DNA of 64,000 nucleotides, taken from assembly GCA_040081465.1 (NCBI GenBank), contig JBEBGL010000002.1, forward strand, positions 1-64,000, in the 5' to 3' direction. Origin of the DNA: UBA668 sp040081465. GTDB taxonomy: Bacteria > Actinomycetota > Acidimicrobiia > Acidimicrobiales > Ilumatobacteraceae. Positions 14,228-22,560 of this stretch are shown here, piece by piece. The notes under the pieces are model-generated. The model was not told the origin of the DNA. It did no database searches and saw nothing but the letters and a program-made list of their open reading frames with translations. Position 1 is the stretch's first letter, and every line of letters begins with the position of its first letter. The translations under genes and the position numbers were made by a program.

Positions 14228-16411
14228 CTAGAGCATCGCCTCGGGCAGCGGCTTCGCGTGAACGATCGTCAGCCGCTGGGTGCTGCGAGTCAATGCGACG
14301 TACAACGCGCGCAAGCCTTGCTGCTCACCGGCGACGATGTCGGCGGGTTCGACGACCACGACGCCATCAAGCTCGAGGCCCTTCACGACGCTGACCGGCA
14401 CGACCGTGATGCCCATCGTGAGGCCCATGCGCGTCGCCTTGCCGTGCTCGATACCCGCCTCGTCGAGCGCCGACGACACTGCCTCGAAGATCGCGTCCGG
14501 AACAACGACAGCGATGTTGCCTTCTCCGACATCGGCATCGAGGTCTTTGGTTGCGCTCACAACGGCCGTCATCAACTCGGAGGGCGCGACGTGCACGAAC
14601 TCGGGATGCTCGTCGCCGAGCCGAACGCTGGTCGGCGCACGCAACGAAGGAGTTGCCGCCATCATTACGCGGTTCGCCAATTCCATGATGTTCGCTGGAA
14701 TGCGATAGCCGACGCTGAGGCCGATGACCCTGGCTTCCTTCTGAGTCGGGAGGTGACGCAGAATGTCGTCCCAATCGTTCGGGGCGAGCGCTCCGGTTGC
14801 CTGCGCGATGTCGCCAACGACGGTCATGCTGCCGTTCAGTGATCTGCGCGACACCATGCGCAATTGCATCGGCGTCAGGTCTTGCACTTCGTCGATGACG
14901 ATGTGTCCGAATGTGCGAATCTCGTCGGCTTCGTCGGGTTTCGTCGAACCCTTCACTGCACGCGCTCCGAGATAGCTGCGCGCTTCGTCGAGCAACGCAA
15001 CATCGTGCTCGGTCCACCGCACATCGGCGACCTCTGGCAAGCGCTCGCGATACAGCGCGAGGTACTCGTTCTCCGGCAGATGGCGAGCAGCGGCCAACTT
15101 CAGTAACGCCTTGCTGCCGTACAGGTCGTGCAACAGCTGTGCTGGCGTAAGCACCGGCCACATGCGCTCGAGCGCGGCACGAACCTCGGGAAGCGCACGC
15201 ACTGCTTCTTTCACCTGCGTCGGCGAAATGGAATCCTGGCGCCAGCTCTCGGCCATGGCAGTCCAGATTTCGGTTTCAACCCATCGGCGGGCGGCGTTGT
15301 GCTTGCGGAAGCGACGCTGTGCAGCCTTGACGATGCGAGCCGACTCGTCGGCACGCAACCGGACGTAACCCGTTCGGAACGGAACCACCAGGTCGTCGCG
15401 CAACCCACGCTCACGATCAGTGACCGCTTTGTCGATCACGAGGCTCATTTTCAGATCGCCCTTCACCCGCGCCGCCAGCGGCGAGTCGGGTGCATCGATT
15501 GCGTAGCGCGCCCACTGAACGTCGGGAACGAGATCGGCGAGAACCACTTGCTCGACGCCTGCCTCGCCGAGCGACGGAAGCACGCGCTCGATGTACCGCA
15601 AGAAGACGCGGTTAGGCCCGATGACCAGAACGCCTTGATCTTCGAGCGGGAATCGGAATGTGTACAGCAGATAGGCCGCACGGTGAAGCGCGACGACCGT
15701 CTTGCCGGTGCCGGGGCCGCCCTGAACCACCAACACGCCCGCCTGTGGTGAGCGAATGATTTCGTCTTGCTCACCCTGAATCGTCGCGACGATGTCGCCC
15801 AGTTGGCCGGTGCGACCGCGTTCGAGCACCGCCAGCAACGTGCTGTAGCCACGAATGCCATCGGGCCGATCGCCTGTCGTGTTACTAGTCGTGTAACTAC
15901 CGGTCGCGCTCGTCGCGATTCCGTCTTCTGCGCCGATGCCTAGGTGGCCATCGCCGAACAACTCGTCTTCCAATCCGAGCAACTCTCGGCCCTGAACATG
16001 GAAGTGACGGCGACGAGCTAGACCCAACGGATCGCGCCCGGTCGCGCGATAGAACGGCTCGGCCACTGGCGCCCGCCAGTCGACCACGACAGGGTCGGAG
16101 TTTTCATCGGCGACCGCAAGGCGACCGATGTGGAAGCTCTCAACAGCATCGGGGTGCTCGGAGTCCTCAATGGGCAGGCGGTCGATGCGGCCAAAGACCA
16201 GCGCGGCATCACCAAGATCGAGCTTCGTCAGCCGATTGAACACCGCTTCGTCGAACACATCGCGCTCGTAGCGGGCCTGAAAGGTGCCGCCGAGCGTGCC
16301 CTCGTGCAGCCCCCGCATCTTCCACGCATCGACCTTGCTTTGTTCCAGGCAGCGGTATGCGAAGTCAATGAATTCCTGCTCAGCAGCCAGATCGGGGTGG
16401 TGTTGCGTCAT
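14228..16411 (-). CDS. HelD-like RNA polymerase-associated ATPase/helicase
   Basis: A 727-residue UvrD-like superfamily 1 protein. I start it at ATG 16411 (MTQHHPDLAAEQEFIDFAYR); upstream codons read as basic non-coding peptide. It has the long N-terminal helical arm region, an early domain with VVVDWRAPVAEPFYRA, Walker A GGPGTGKT (231-238), VIDEVQDLTPMQL (Walker B) and C-terminal SF1 motifs (VKGLELDGVVVV, LYVALTRSTQRL). The set VDWRAPVAEPFY plus DEVQDLTPMQ is characteristic of HelD, which removes or recycles stalled RNA polymerase and in mycobacteria can affect rifampicin tolerance. UvrD/PcrA lacks the DWRAP region. Confidence 0.88.
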   Translation of the reverse strand: MTQHHPDLAAEQEFIDFAYRCLEQSKVDAWKMRGLHEGTLGGTFQARYERDVFDEAVFNRLTKLDLGDAALVFGRIDRLPIEDSEHPDAVESFHIGRLAVADENSDPVVVDWRAPVAEPFYRATGRDPLGLARRRHFHVQGRELLGLEDELFGDGHLGIGAEDGIATSATGSYTTSNTTGDRPDGIRGYSTLLAVLERGRTGQLGDIVATIQGEQDEIIRSPQAGVLVVQGGPGTGKTVVALHRAAYLLYTFRFPLEDQGVLVIGPNRVFLRYIERVLPSLGEAGVEQVVLADLVPDVQWARYAIDAPDSPLAARVKGDLKMSLVIDKAVTDRERGLRDDLVVPFRTGYVRLRADESARIVKAAQRRFRKHNAARRWVETEIWTAMAESWRQDSISPTQVKEAVRALPEVRAALERMWPVLTPAQLLHDLYGSKALLKLAAARHLPENEYLALYRERLPEVADVRWTEHDVALLDEARSYLGARAVKGSTKPDEADEIRTFGHIVIDEVQDLTPMQLRMVSRRSLNGSMTVVGDIAQATGALAPNDWDDILRHLPTQKEARVIGLSVGYRIPANIMELANRVMMAATPSLRAPTSVRLGDEHPEFVHVAPSELMTAVVSATKDLDADVGEGNIAVVVPDAIFEAVSSALDEAGIEHGKATRMGLTMGITVVPVSVVKGLELDGVVVVEPADIVAGEQQGLRALYVALTRSTQRLTIVHAKPLPEAML

Positions 16412-16492
16412 GGATTTGGGGTGTCCACGGCCGGGGAACTTGGAAACGTGGTCTGAAAACTCTATCGGCCAACCCCGAGGCGACAACTGGTC

Positions 16493-17266
16493 TCAGACGG
16501 TGGTGCCGATTCCCCCATCGACAGCAATCACACTGCCGGTGACATATGAGCCCGCGCGGCTGGCAAGAAATACGGTGACTCCGGCCATATCGTCGGGTCG
16601 GCCGATGCGGCCAAGCGGCGACGACTTAGCGATCGAATCGCCGAACGCCTCGAGCGTGGCGGCCATCATTTTGCTCTCGAACGGCCCCGGTGCAACTGCA
16701 TTCACTGTGATGTGCTGCGGACCGAGCTTGCGTGCGAGCGTGCGAGTCAGGTGGTGCACACTCGCCTTGCTGGCCGAGTAGCTGTACGTATCCATTGGGT
16801 TCACGTGCAGACCGTCGATTGACCCAATGTTGATAACGCGTGCAGGATCGTCGGCCGTTGCACCGGCGCGCAGGTTCAACAAGAGCCGCTGCGTGAGAAA
16901 GAACACACCCTTTACGTTTGTGTCCATCACCTTGTCCCACGCGTGCTCGTTGAAGTCGTCCAACGGCATCCCCCAAGTTGCCCCCGCGTTGTTTACAAGG
17001 ATGTTGAGCGCAGGGAAGTGCTCGGTGACCTGGGCCGCCAATAGCTCGACACCTTCCATCGTGCTGACATCGGCACGGATTGCATGCACCGTGCCGAACT
17101 TTGACAGGGCGGTCTGGGCTTCGTCGAGTTCGTGTTGCTTACGAGCGCTGATCACCACGCTGGCGCCGGCATCCAGCAAACCACGGGCGATCATTGCGCC
17201 GATGCCCCGGCTGCCGCCGGTTACAACAGCCGTCTTGCCTTGCAGGGAGAACAGATCGGTCGACAT
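16493..17266 (-). CDS. RhlG-like short-chain dehydrogenase/reductase
   Basis: A 257-residue classical SDR. Cofactor motif TGGSRGIG (16-23), NNAG (92-95), catalytic Ser (S149 in INIGSIDG) and YxxxK (Y163, K167), plus a C-terminal VIAVDGG. An Arg directly before GIG suggests NADP(H). The sequence follows the RhlG pattern closely (FSLQGKTAVVTGGSRGIG, NNAGATWGMPLDDF, DPARVINIGS), i.e. beta-ketoacyl reductase-like enzymes. The start is ATG 17266; codons upstream run through the hemE promoter. It is divergent from the haem operon with 46 bp between, so regulation could be shared. The substrate is not known. Confidence 0.9.
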   Translation of the reverse strand: MSTDLFSLQGKTAVVTGGSRGIGAMIARGLLDAGASVVISARKQHELDEAQTALSKFGTVHAIRADVSTMEGVELLAAQVTEHFPALNILVNNAGATWGMPLDDFNEHAWDKVMDTNVKGVFFLTQRLLLNLRAGATADDPARVINIGSIDGLHVNPMDTYSYSASKASVHHLTRTLARKLGPQHITVNAVAPGPFESKMMAATLEAFGDSIAKSSPLGRIGRPDDMAGVTVFLASRAGSYVTGSVIAVDGGIGTTV

Positions 17267-17312
17267 GTACGAGATCCTGCTACAACGCAGGCGCCGATAG
17301 CGTGCCGGGGCG

Positions 17313-18341
17313 ATGTGCAGCGCTCCGTTTCTCGATGCCGCGTTCGGACGCCCAAGCTCGCATACCCCTGTTTGGTTCATGCGCCAGGCGGGCCGCAGCC
17401 TTCCCGAGTACCGAGCGCTGCGCGGCGAAGGCAGCATCCTCGACGCGATCAAGCGTCCCGATCTCGCCACGGAACTGACCCTGCAACCTGTGCGGCGCTA
17501 CGGCGTCGATGCTGCCGTGCTGTTCAGCGACATCGTTGTTCCGGCGCATGCCGTCGGATTTGGCATCGACGTCGCACCTGGCACCGGCCCCATGTGCACG
17601 CAACCGCTGCGCACAACAGCCGATCTCGCACGGCTCCGACCGTTCACGGCCGAGGCCGACGCTCCTTACGTCGCAGAAACCGTGCGGCAGCTGTCGGCCG
17701 CCCTGCCCGCTGACGTGCCGCTACTCGCGTTTGCAGGCGCGCCGTTCACCGTCGCCAGTTACCTGATCGAAGGCCGACCGAGCCGCACTTACGAGCACAC
17801 GAAACTAATGATGCACACCGAACCGCAGCTATGGCACGCGGTGATGGAGCGCTTAGTGCAGCACGCCGTCGAGTCGATCAGCAGTCAGCTACGCAACGGT
17901 GCGCGGGCGTTCCAGTTGTTCGACTCGTGGGCAGGCGCACTCAGTGCTGCCGACTATCAAACGATGGTTCTCCCCCACTCGAACGCCGTGTTCAGCGCGT
18001 TGCGCGCAGCCTTCCCCGATGCACCAGGTATCCACTTCGGAGTCGGCTGCGACCATCTTCTGGAGCAGATGTACGCCGCCGGACCAGCTGTGCTCGGGCT
18101 CGACTGGCGCACGCCAATCGCGCAGGCGCGCACGCGCATGGGCGACGATCTCGTCGTGCAGGGCAATCTCGATCCGGCGCTCGTACTTGCGGGCACCGAA
18201 GCCGCACTCGCCGGAACGCGCGCGGTGCTGGCCGACAACGGCAATCACCCAGGACACATCTTCAATCTCGGTCACGGCGTGCAACCCGAGACAGACCCCG
18301 ATGTACTCGCCGCGATCGTCGACTTGGTGCATCAGTCATGA
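17313..18341 (+). CDS. hemE: Uroporphyrinogen decarboxylase
   Basis: A 342-residue protein with the HemE signature near the N-terminus (PVWFMRQAGRSLPEYRALR, about 19-37), FSDIVVPAHAVG (about 71-82) and GLDWRTPIAQAR near the C-terminus. It decarboxylates the four acetate side chains of uroporphyrinogen III to give coproporphyrinogen III in the cytosol. It is the first gene of a haem operon: hemE overlaps the ferrochelatase gene by 4 bp (ATGA), followed by the oxidase. Finding decarboxylase, ferrochelatase and HemY-type oxidase together fits the coproporphyrin-dependent route of Actinobacteria. Confidence 0.96.
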   Translation: MCSAPFLDAAFGRPSSHTPVWFMRQAGRSLPEYRALRGEGSILDAIKRPDLATELTLQPVRRYGVDAAVLFSDIVVPAHAVGFGIDVAPGTGPMCTQPLRTTADLARLRPFTAEADAPYVAETVRQLSAALPADVPLLAFAGAPFTVASYLIEGRPSRTYEHTKLMMHTEPQLWHAVMERLVQHAVESISSQLRNGARAFQLFDSWAGALSAADYQTMVLPHSNAVFSALRAAFPDAPGIHFGVGCDHLLEQMYAAGPAVLGLDWRTPIAQARTRMGDDLVVQGNLDPALVLAGTEAALAGTRAVLADNGNHPGHIFNLGHGVQPETDPDVLAAIVDLVHQS

Positions 18342-19276
18342 CTGCCGCGCAGCAGACGGCCGTGCTGCTGATGGCTTACGGCACTCCTCGACACGCCGAC
18401 GAGATCGCCGCCTACTACACGGACATACGACGCGGACGGCCACCAACCGACGAGCAACTTGCCGATCTCACCGCTCGCTACGAAGCGATCGGCGGTCTCA
18501 GTCCTCTCGCCGCGCGAACGGAAGCGCAACGCGACGCGCTGCAGCACATGCTCGACGCCGGGGCTCCTGGTCAGTTTCATGTCGTGCTTGGGTTGAAACA
18601 CGCGGCTCCGCACATAGAGACGACTATCGCTGCACTCGCTGCTGATGGTTTTCGTCGCGTCGTTGCGCTGGTCGCCGCGCCGCACTACTCGGCACTTTCG
18701 GTTGGCGAATACCTGGCGCGCGCGAGAAAGTCAGCCGAGCCCCTCGGCGTCGAAGTCGTCTGCATCGAAAGTTGGGCAACCGAAGCAGCCTTCGTGCAGT
18801 TCACCGCCGCGCAAGTACGCGCGCAACTAGCGGAGCTGCCGACGAACTGCAAGGTTGTGTTCACCGCCCACTCGCTGCCGGTGCGCGTTCTCGAGATCGA
18901 AGGCGAGCGTTATGCCATGGAGTTACGTTCCACCGCCGAGGCGGTCGCCGCGGAGGCCGGGTTGAACCATTGGAGCCAGTGGGCGACAGCGTGGCAAAGC
19001 GCCAGTCGCACGCCTGAACCTTGGCTTACGCCCGACATCCTCACCGTGATCGACGAATTGGCCGACGCCGAGAACGACGCAGACCAGCCGCGCGGCATCC
19101 TCGTTTGCGCAGCCGGTTTCGTGGCCGATCATCTAGAGGTGCTGTACGACCTGGATGTCGTCGCCGCGCAACAGGCTCGCAGTCGCGGGTTGGCGTTCGC
19201 CCGCACGGCATGCGTCAACGACGACCCAACCGTGATGGCAGCACTGGCGGCCAGAGTCATCGCGGTCGCAGGCTGA
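18338..19276 (+). CDS. cpfC: Coproporphyrin ferrochelatase
   Basis: A 312-residue ferrochelatase starting at ATG 18338, overlapping the hemE stop. Family motifs: LLMAYGTPRHADEIAAYYTDIRRG at the N-terminus, GGLSPL, GLKHAAPHIE, VAAPHYSALSVGEY and FTAHSLPVRV, which carries the iron-site His. It inserts ferrous iron; in Actinobacteria the substrate is coproporphyrin III. The C-terminal region (LVCAAGFVADHLEVLYDLD) contains the usual conserved Glu. I see no CxxCxxC-like cluster of the kind reported for some mycobacterial enzymes. It could equally be named hemH; cpfC reflects the expected pathway. Confidence 0.93.
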   Translation: MTAAQQTAVLLMAYGTPRHADEIAAYYTDIRRGRPPTDEQLADLTARYEAIGGLSPLAARTEAQRDALQHMLDAGAPGQFHVVLGLKHAAPHIETTIAALAADGFRRVVALVAAPHYSALSVGEYLARARKSAEPLGVEVVCIESWATEAAFVQFTAAQVRAQLAELPTNCKVVFTAHSLPVRVLEIEGERYAMELRSTAEAVAAEAGLNHWSQWATAWQSASRTPEPWLTPDILTVIDELADAENDADQPRGILVCAAGFVADHLEVLYDLDVVAAQQARSRGLAFARTACVNDDPTVMAALAARVIAVAG

Positions 19277-19280
19277 CGCC

Positions 19281-20657
19281 ATGGCGAGCGCACACCGTGT
19301 TGCGGTCGTCGGCGGTGGCATCACGGGCCTTGCCACCGCTCACGCACTGTTAGCAAGCGATGAGCCAGCTGAAGTTGTCTTGTTCGAGGCCAGTGGTCGC
19401 GTCGGCGGCAAGATTCACACCAGTCCGTTCGCCGGACACGGCGCCATCGACGAAGGGGCCGACGCGTTTCTTGCTCGATTGCCTTGGGGCACCGCCTTGG
19501 CGAAAGCCGTCGGCCTCGGCGACCACTTGGTCTCGCCGGTAACGGCAGGCGCAGCTGTTTGGTGGGACGCGCTGCACCCGATTCCCGAAGCCCTTCTGCT
19601 TGGACTACCGACTGAAGTAATCGCATTAGCTCGCTCGCGACTTCTCTCGTGGGGCGGAAAGCTGCGCGCGGCCACCGAGCCGCTGCGGCCGCGCACGTCG
19701 ATCGAACCCGACTCGTTAGGCGCGTTCGTGCGCGCCCGTTTCGGTGACCAAGTTCACTTACGACTTGTCGACTCGTTGGTGGGCAGCATCTACGCGGCCG
19801 ACACCGACCACTTCAGCCTCGCCGCGGTCCCGCAAATCGCTGACCTCGCTGGCTCGTCGCGCAGCGTGTTACTCGCTGGGCGCAAAGTGCGCGCCAAGGC
19901 GGCTATCAACGAAGGCCCAGTCTTTTTCGCTCCGATCGACGGAATGGGTTCGCTGGTCGCGGCCGCTGCCGCGGCTGTCACGTATGCCGGTGGCGACACG
20001 CGTGCGAACACGCCAGTCACCGAGTTGGCGCGCGACGGAAGCCGGTGGCGCGTGAACGGCGAATCGTTCGATGCCGTCGTGCTCGCCTGCCCAGCAGCGG
20101 CGACGGCGCAGCTACTCGCCAGCGCGGCGCCCGAAGCCGCGCGTGCCATCGCAAACATTCCGGCCGCCGACGTTGCGATCGTCAGCCTGGCCGTCCCACG
20201 CGCAGATTGGCCAAGCCGACTCAGTGGATTGAGTGGCTATCTAGTACCGAAGCCAAAGCAGCAACTCGTCACGGCAGTGTCGTTCGGATCGCAGAAATGG
20301 GCGCATTGGCAGATCAACGATGGCGTCGTGCTTCGGGTATCGCTTGGCCGCGATGGTCTGCCCGTTCTGCACCTCTCCGACGAGCGACTAACGACCGTCG
20401 CCATCGACGAGCTAGGACAACATCTCGGGGTGACGCTGCAGCCCTCGCACACTCGCATCTCCCGATGGCCGGCGGCGTTTCCGCAATATCGCCCCCATCA
20501 CGCCGAACTGGTGGCGAAGGCGACGCAGGCACTTCCAGGCGGCCTAGCGCTCGCAGGCGCCAGCTACCACGGCATCGGGGTGCCCGCGTGTATTCGATCA
20601 GGCGAGCAAGCGGCGGCCGCAGTTTTCTCAAGCTCGCTCGGGCCGCTGCCAAACTGA
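19281..20657 (+). CDS. cgoX: Coproporphyrinogen III oxidase, HemY type
   Basis: A 458-residue FAD protein. N-terminal dinucleotide fold VAVVGGGITGLATAHALL (about 7-24), then FEASGRVGGKI, the substrate domain, and a C-terminal FAD contact GLALAGASYHGIGVPACI. This is the oxygen-dependent HemY/CgoX type, oxidising coproporphyrinogen III to coproporphyrin III in the Gram-positive-type pathway. It is 4 bp after cpfC. An HemQ-like decarboxylase, needed to finish this route, is not in the window, so the pathway call beyond this gene is inferred. Confidence 0.93.
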   Translation: MASAHRVAVVGGGITGLATAHALLASDEPAEVVLFEASGRVGGKIHTSPFAGHGAIDEGADAFLARLPWGTALAKAVGLGDHLVSPVTAGAAVWWDALHPIPEALLLGLPTEVIALARSRLLSWGGKLRAATEPLRPRTSIEPDSLGAFVRARFGDQVHLRLVDSLVGSIYAADTDHFSLAAVPQIADLAGSSRSVLLAGRKVRAKAAINEGPVFFAPIDGMGSLVAAAAAAVTYAGGDTRANTPVTELARDGSRWRVNGESFDAVVLACPAAATAQLLASAAPEAARAIANIPAADVAIVSLAVPRADWPSRLSGLSGYLVPKPKQQLVTAVSFGSQKWAHWQINDGVVLRVSLGRDGLPVLHLSDERLTTVAIDELGQHLGVTLQPSHTRISRWPAAFPQYRPHHAELVAKATQALPGGLALAGASYHGIGVPACIRSGEQAAAAVFSSSLGPLPN

Positions 20658-20662
20658 TCAAC

Positions 20663-21280
20663 GTGAAACCCCGTCGGCGAAACACGGCACTTGTTGCATT
20701 GCTGCTCGCTGGTTGCAGCCAAGGGGCAGCGACCGTTAGCGACTCATCGGCAGCAGCCCCAACCAGAGCCCCGGCCACCACGGACTGGCCGACGACGACC
20801 TCGCGAGACGTGCCCGACGCACCTCCGCCATCCGCCGCACCGGACTTGCCCGTACCCGAGGCGCCACCCGACCCTCAGGCTTCTGAAGCCGTGGTCAAAC
20901 TGGGGTCGATCGAGATTCCCCGACTGGATATCAACGAGACAGTTTTTGAGGGCATCACCCTCGGCACCTTCGATCGTGGTCCGGGTCATTGGCCAGGCAC
21001 GGCGATGCCGGGTGCGCTCGGCAACGTGGTGATTGGCGGCCACCGCACCAGCAAGACTCGACCGTTTCGTCATCTCGAAAAGCTTGAGCCCGGCGACGAT
21101 GTGATCTTGACAACGGACAAGGGCAGATTTGTTTACGTCGTGGTCCGTACCGAGATCGTGACGCCGGAGTCGCTGTGGATCGTCGATCAGACCAACGCAT
21201 ACACAGCAACGCTTTTCGCGTGCCATCCGGTGGGCTCGACAAAGGAGCGCATCATCGTGTTCTTAGAACTCAGCGTGTAG
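20663..21280 (+). CDS. Lipoprotein-type sortase (class E-like)
   Basis: About 205 residues from GTG 20663, 5 bp after cgoX. The N-terminus is a lipoprotein signal with lipobox LLAGC (Cys18) instead of the usual sortase membrane anchor. A Pro/Thr-rich linker (20-75) leads to the sortase domain with H127 (GGHRTSKTRPF), C187 (LFACHPVGSTKER) and R196. The open frame reaches back to 20045, but only inside cgoX, and is Arg-rich noise. It converges on a gene for a protein with an LPRSGG sorting signal, which may be its substrate. If the lipobox is processed, the enzyme is held by lipid on the outer membrane face. Confidence 0.83.
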   Translation: MKPRRRNTALVALLLAGCSQGAATVSDSSAAAPTRAPATTDWPTTTSRDVPDAPPPSAAPDLPVPEAPPDPQASEAVVKLGSIEIPRLDINETVFEGITLGTFDRGPGHWPGTAMPGALGNVVIGGHRTSKTRPFRHLEKLEPGDDVILTTDKGRFVYVVVRTEIVTPESLWIVDQTNAYTATLFACHPVGSTKERIIVFLELSV

Positions 21281-21307
21281 CAGCCGAGGAACCGGCTGCT
21301 ACACGCT
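21272..21307. terminator. 15-bp perfect hairpin between convergent genes
   Basis: AGCGTGTAGCAGCCG and its exact reverse complement CGGCTGCTACACGCT flank a 6-nt loop (AGGAAC). The left arm contains the last codons and TAG stop of the sortase gene. No clear U-tract follows. Symmetry and position suggest a bidirectional terminator for the haem/sortase operon and the convergent surface-protein gene. Confidence 0.75.
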
Positions 21308-21314
21308 CTCGTTC

Positions 21315-21356
21315 TTAGTCGTTAAGCCTTAGTCCTTAAGCCTTAGTCCTTAAACC
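21315..21356. repeat. 14-bp tandem repeat, 3 units
   Basis: Three head-to-tail 14-mers: TTAGTCGTTAAGCC, TTAGTCCTTAAGCC, TTAGTCCTTAAACC. They differ at two positions and fill nearly all of the 56 bp between the hairpin and the end of the surface-protein gene. The AT-rich units contrast with the GC-rich surroundings. Function unknown. Confidence 0.85.
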
Positions 21357-21363
21357 AACTGGC

Positions 21364-22368
21364 TCAGTTGAAAGCTGCCCGCCAGCGCCGCGGCAACCGT
21401 GGCCGGCTCAGCAGCAGTGCGCCGCCGATGCATCCGAACCCGACTGACATCGAGAGCATCGACTGCGATGCGACACCGCCACCGCTTCGTGGCAACGTCC
21501 CGCTCACCGTCGTTGTCGGGCGACGGACTGTTGTTGTAGTTACACACCCTCCACTGCTGGCGCAACCGACCCCGGTGGTTGTGGTAGTTCCACCGCACGA
21601 CGGCGAGGTCGTGGTCGTTCCGTCACCGCAACTGACAGTGGTAGTCGTCGCCGGCTGCGTTGTAGTGGTAGTTCCACCGCACGACGGCGAGGTCGTAGTC
21701 GTTCCTTCTTCCTGGCAAACGACGGTGGTGGTAGTGGACTGCTCGGTTGTCGTCGTCGAACCCTCGGTTGTCGTCGTCGAACCCTCGGTCGTGGTCGTCG
21801 AACCCTCGGTTGTCGTCGTCGAACCCTCGGTTGTCGTCGTCGAACCCTCGACTGTCGTCGTCGTCGACGGCTCGGTTGTCGTCGTCGTGGTCTCTTCGCA
21901 GTCGGTCGGGAGTGTTAGGTCGACGGGCCACGCGTACGGACCGGCGGTGCCGCCGTTGCCCCAGGTCCCCAACGCTTGCGCCTGCAGGCGAATAGTTCCG
22001 GTTTCACCGGCCGGCCATTGGAACGAGCCCGAGAACGAGAATCCGTTGGCAAGGCTGAAGTCGCCGAACTGCTCGGAGATCGGGGAGCCGCTGCCGATGA
22101 CTTCGATCCAAACGCGAACGCCGGGGTTCGTGCGGGACAAATGGTTTTCGTTTACGTCGAGAGTCGCTGGGTCGTCGCCGTACCCCGCCCAAGCGGCGGT
22201 GTTGTACGAAATGACGCCGGCGCAGTTCACGCTGGCGCTCGCCTCAGCATGGTGAGCAGCTGCCGAGCCGGAGAACGCGGGAATGATCGTCAACACGCCG
22301 AGCACAACGAGCACCGCCGAGAACACGTGCCGCACCCGTGATTTCAGGAATCCACGAACCGTCAACAT
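21364..22368 (-). CDS. Secreted repeat protein with LPRSGG sorting signal
   Basis: A 334-residue protein starting at ATG 22368 behind a strong GGAGG site. A signal peptide (about 1-37, ending SGSAAAHH) precedes a beta-rich domain (about 40-145). Next come five or more EGSTTTT heptads and GTTTTSPSCGGTTTT blocks (about 150-285). The end is a sortase-type signal: LPRSGG (292-297), a hydrophobic helix and a basic tail (RPRLPRRWR). The Thr-rich stalk should lift the N-terminal domain from the wall and is a likely glycosylation target. Cys in the stalk (SPSCGG, VSCGDG) is unusual for such linkers. It converges on the lipoprotein-type sortase gene. The function of the N-terminal domain is unknown. 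Confidence 0.85.
   Translation of the reverse strand: MLTVRGFLKSRVRHVFSAVLVVLGVLTIIPAFSGSAAAHHAEASASVNCAGVISYNTAAWAGYGDDPATLDVNENHLSRTNPGVRVWIEVIGSGSPISEQFGDFSLANGFSFSGSFQWPAGETGTIRLQAQALGTWGNGGTAGPYAWPVDLTLPTDCEETTTTTTEPSTTTTVEGSTTTTEGSTTTTEGSTTTTEGSTTTTEGSTTTTEQSTTTTVVCQEEGTTTTSPSCGGTTTTTQPATTTTVSCGDGTTTTSPSCGGTTTTTGVGCASSGGCVTTTTVRRPTTTVSGTLPRSGGGVASQSMLSMSVGFGCIGGALLLSRPRLPRRWRAAFN
21581..21705. repeat. Two 41-bp direct repeats in the surface-protein gene
   Basis: The 41-bp segments at 21581-21621 and 21665-21705 differ at one base. They encode the two GTTTTSPSCGGTTTT blocks of the stalk. Such near-identical coding repeats point to recent duplication or gene conversion. Confidence 0.85.
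21742..21846. repeat. 21-bp minisatellite, five copies, in the surface-protein gene
   Basis: Five consecutive 21-bp units with core CTCGGTTGTCGTCGTCGAAC. Four are identical and the third has two changes. Each encodes one TTTTEGS heptad on the minus strand. The frame is kept because the unit length is a multiple of three, so copy-number changes would alter stalk length without breaking the protein. Confidence 0.9.
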
Positions 22369-22373
22369 TGAAC

Positions 22374-22380
22374 CGCCTCC
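22374..22380 (-). promoter_or_regulatory. Strong ribosome binding site
   Basis: On the minus strand GGAGGCGG ends about 5 nt before ATG 22368. It fixes the start of the surface-protein gene, since the open frame extends 49 codons further upstream. It is one of the few full GGAGG sites I see in the window. Confidence 0.8.
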
Positions 22381-22560
22381 AATTTGTTTCCGCTTTTCAG
22401 CTCGCCACCACGTTAGGTGACAATCAGTGGTGCTGCAATACTGTGAGTGGTCAATGTTTCGGCAACAGGTACCACCGTACGTGTTGAATCCGCCACATTG
22501 GTCACCGTCCGCCACCTATCCACGCCCACCGCCGAGGGGTCACTGTATCGTCGGCGCGTC

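Noticed and set aside
17831..18337. Upstream extension of the ferrochelatase frame inside hemE
   Set aside because: Non-protein-like basic peptide; ATG 18338 with ATGA overlap starts at the conserved N-terminus.
17313..20657. Protoporphyrin (classical) haem pathway
   Set aside because: The gene set hemE-ferrochelatase-HemY with actinobacterial context fits the coproporphyrin route better, although HemQ is not in view.
20045..20662. Long upstream extension of the lipobox sortase
   Set aside because: It lies fully inside cgoX, is Arg/His-rich, and the signal peptide begins at GTG 20663.
21742..21846. Possible CRISPR array
   Set aside because: Units are contiguous 21-mers without spacers and encode a Thr-rich stalk in frame.
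21368..22255. A 295-codon open frame opposite the LPRSGG protein, rich in Val (VVVVEPS repeats)
   Set aside because: It is the mirror of the Thr-rich stalk. The minus-strand frame has signal peptide, strong ribosome site and sorting signal.
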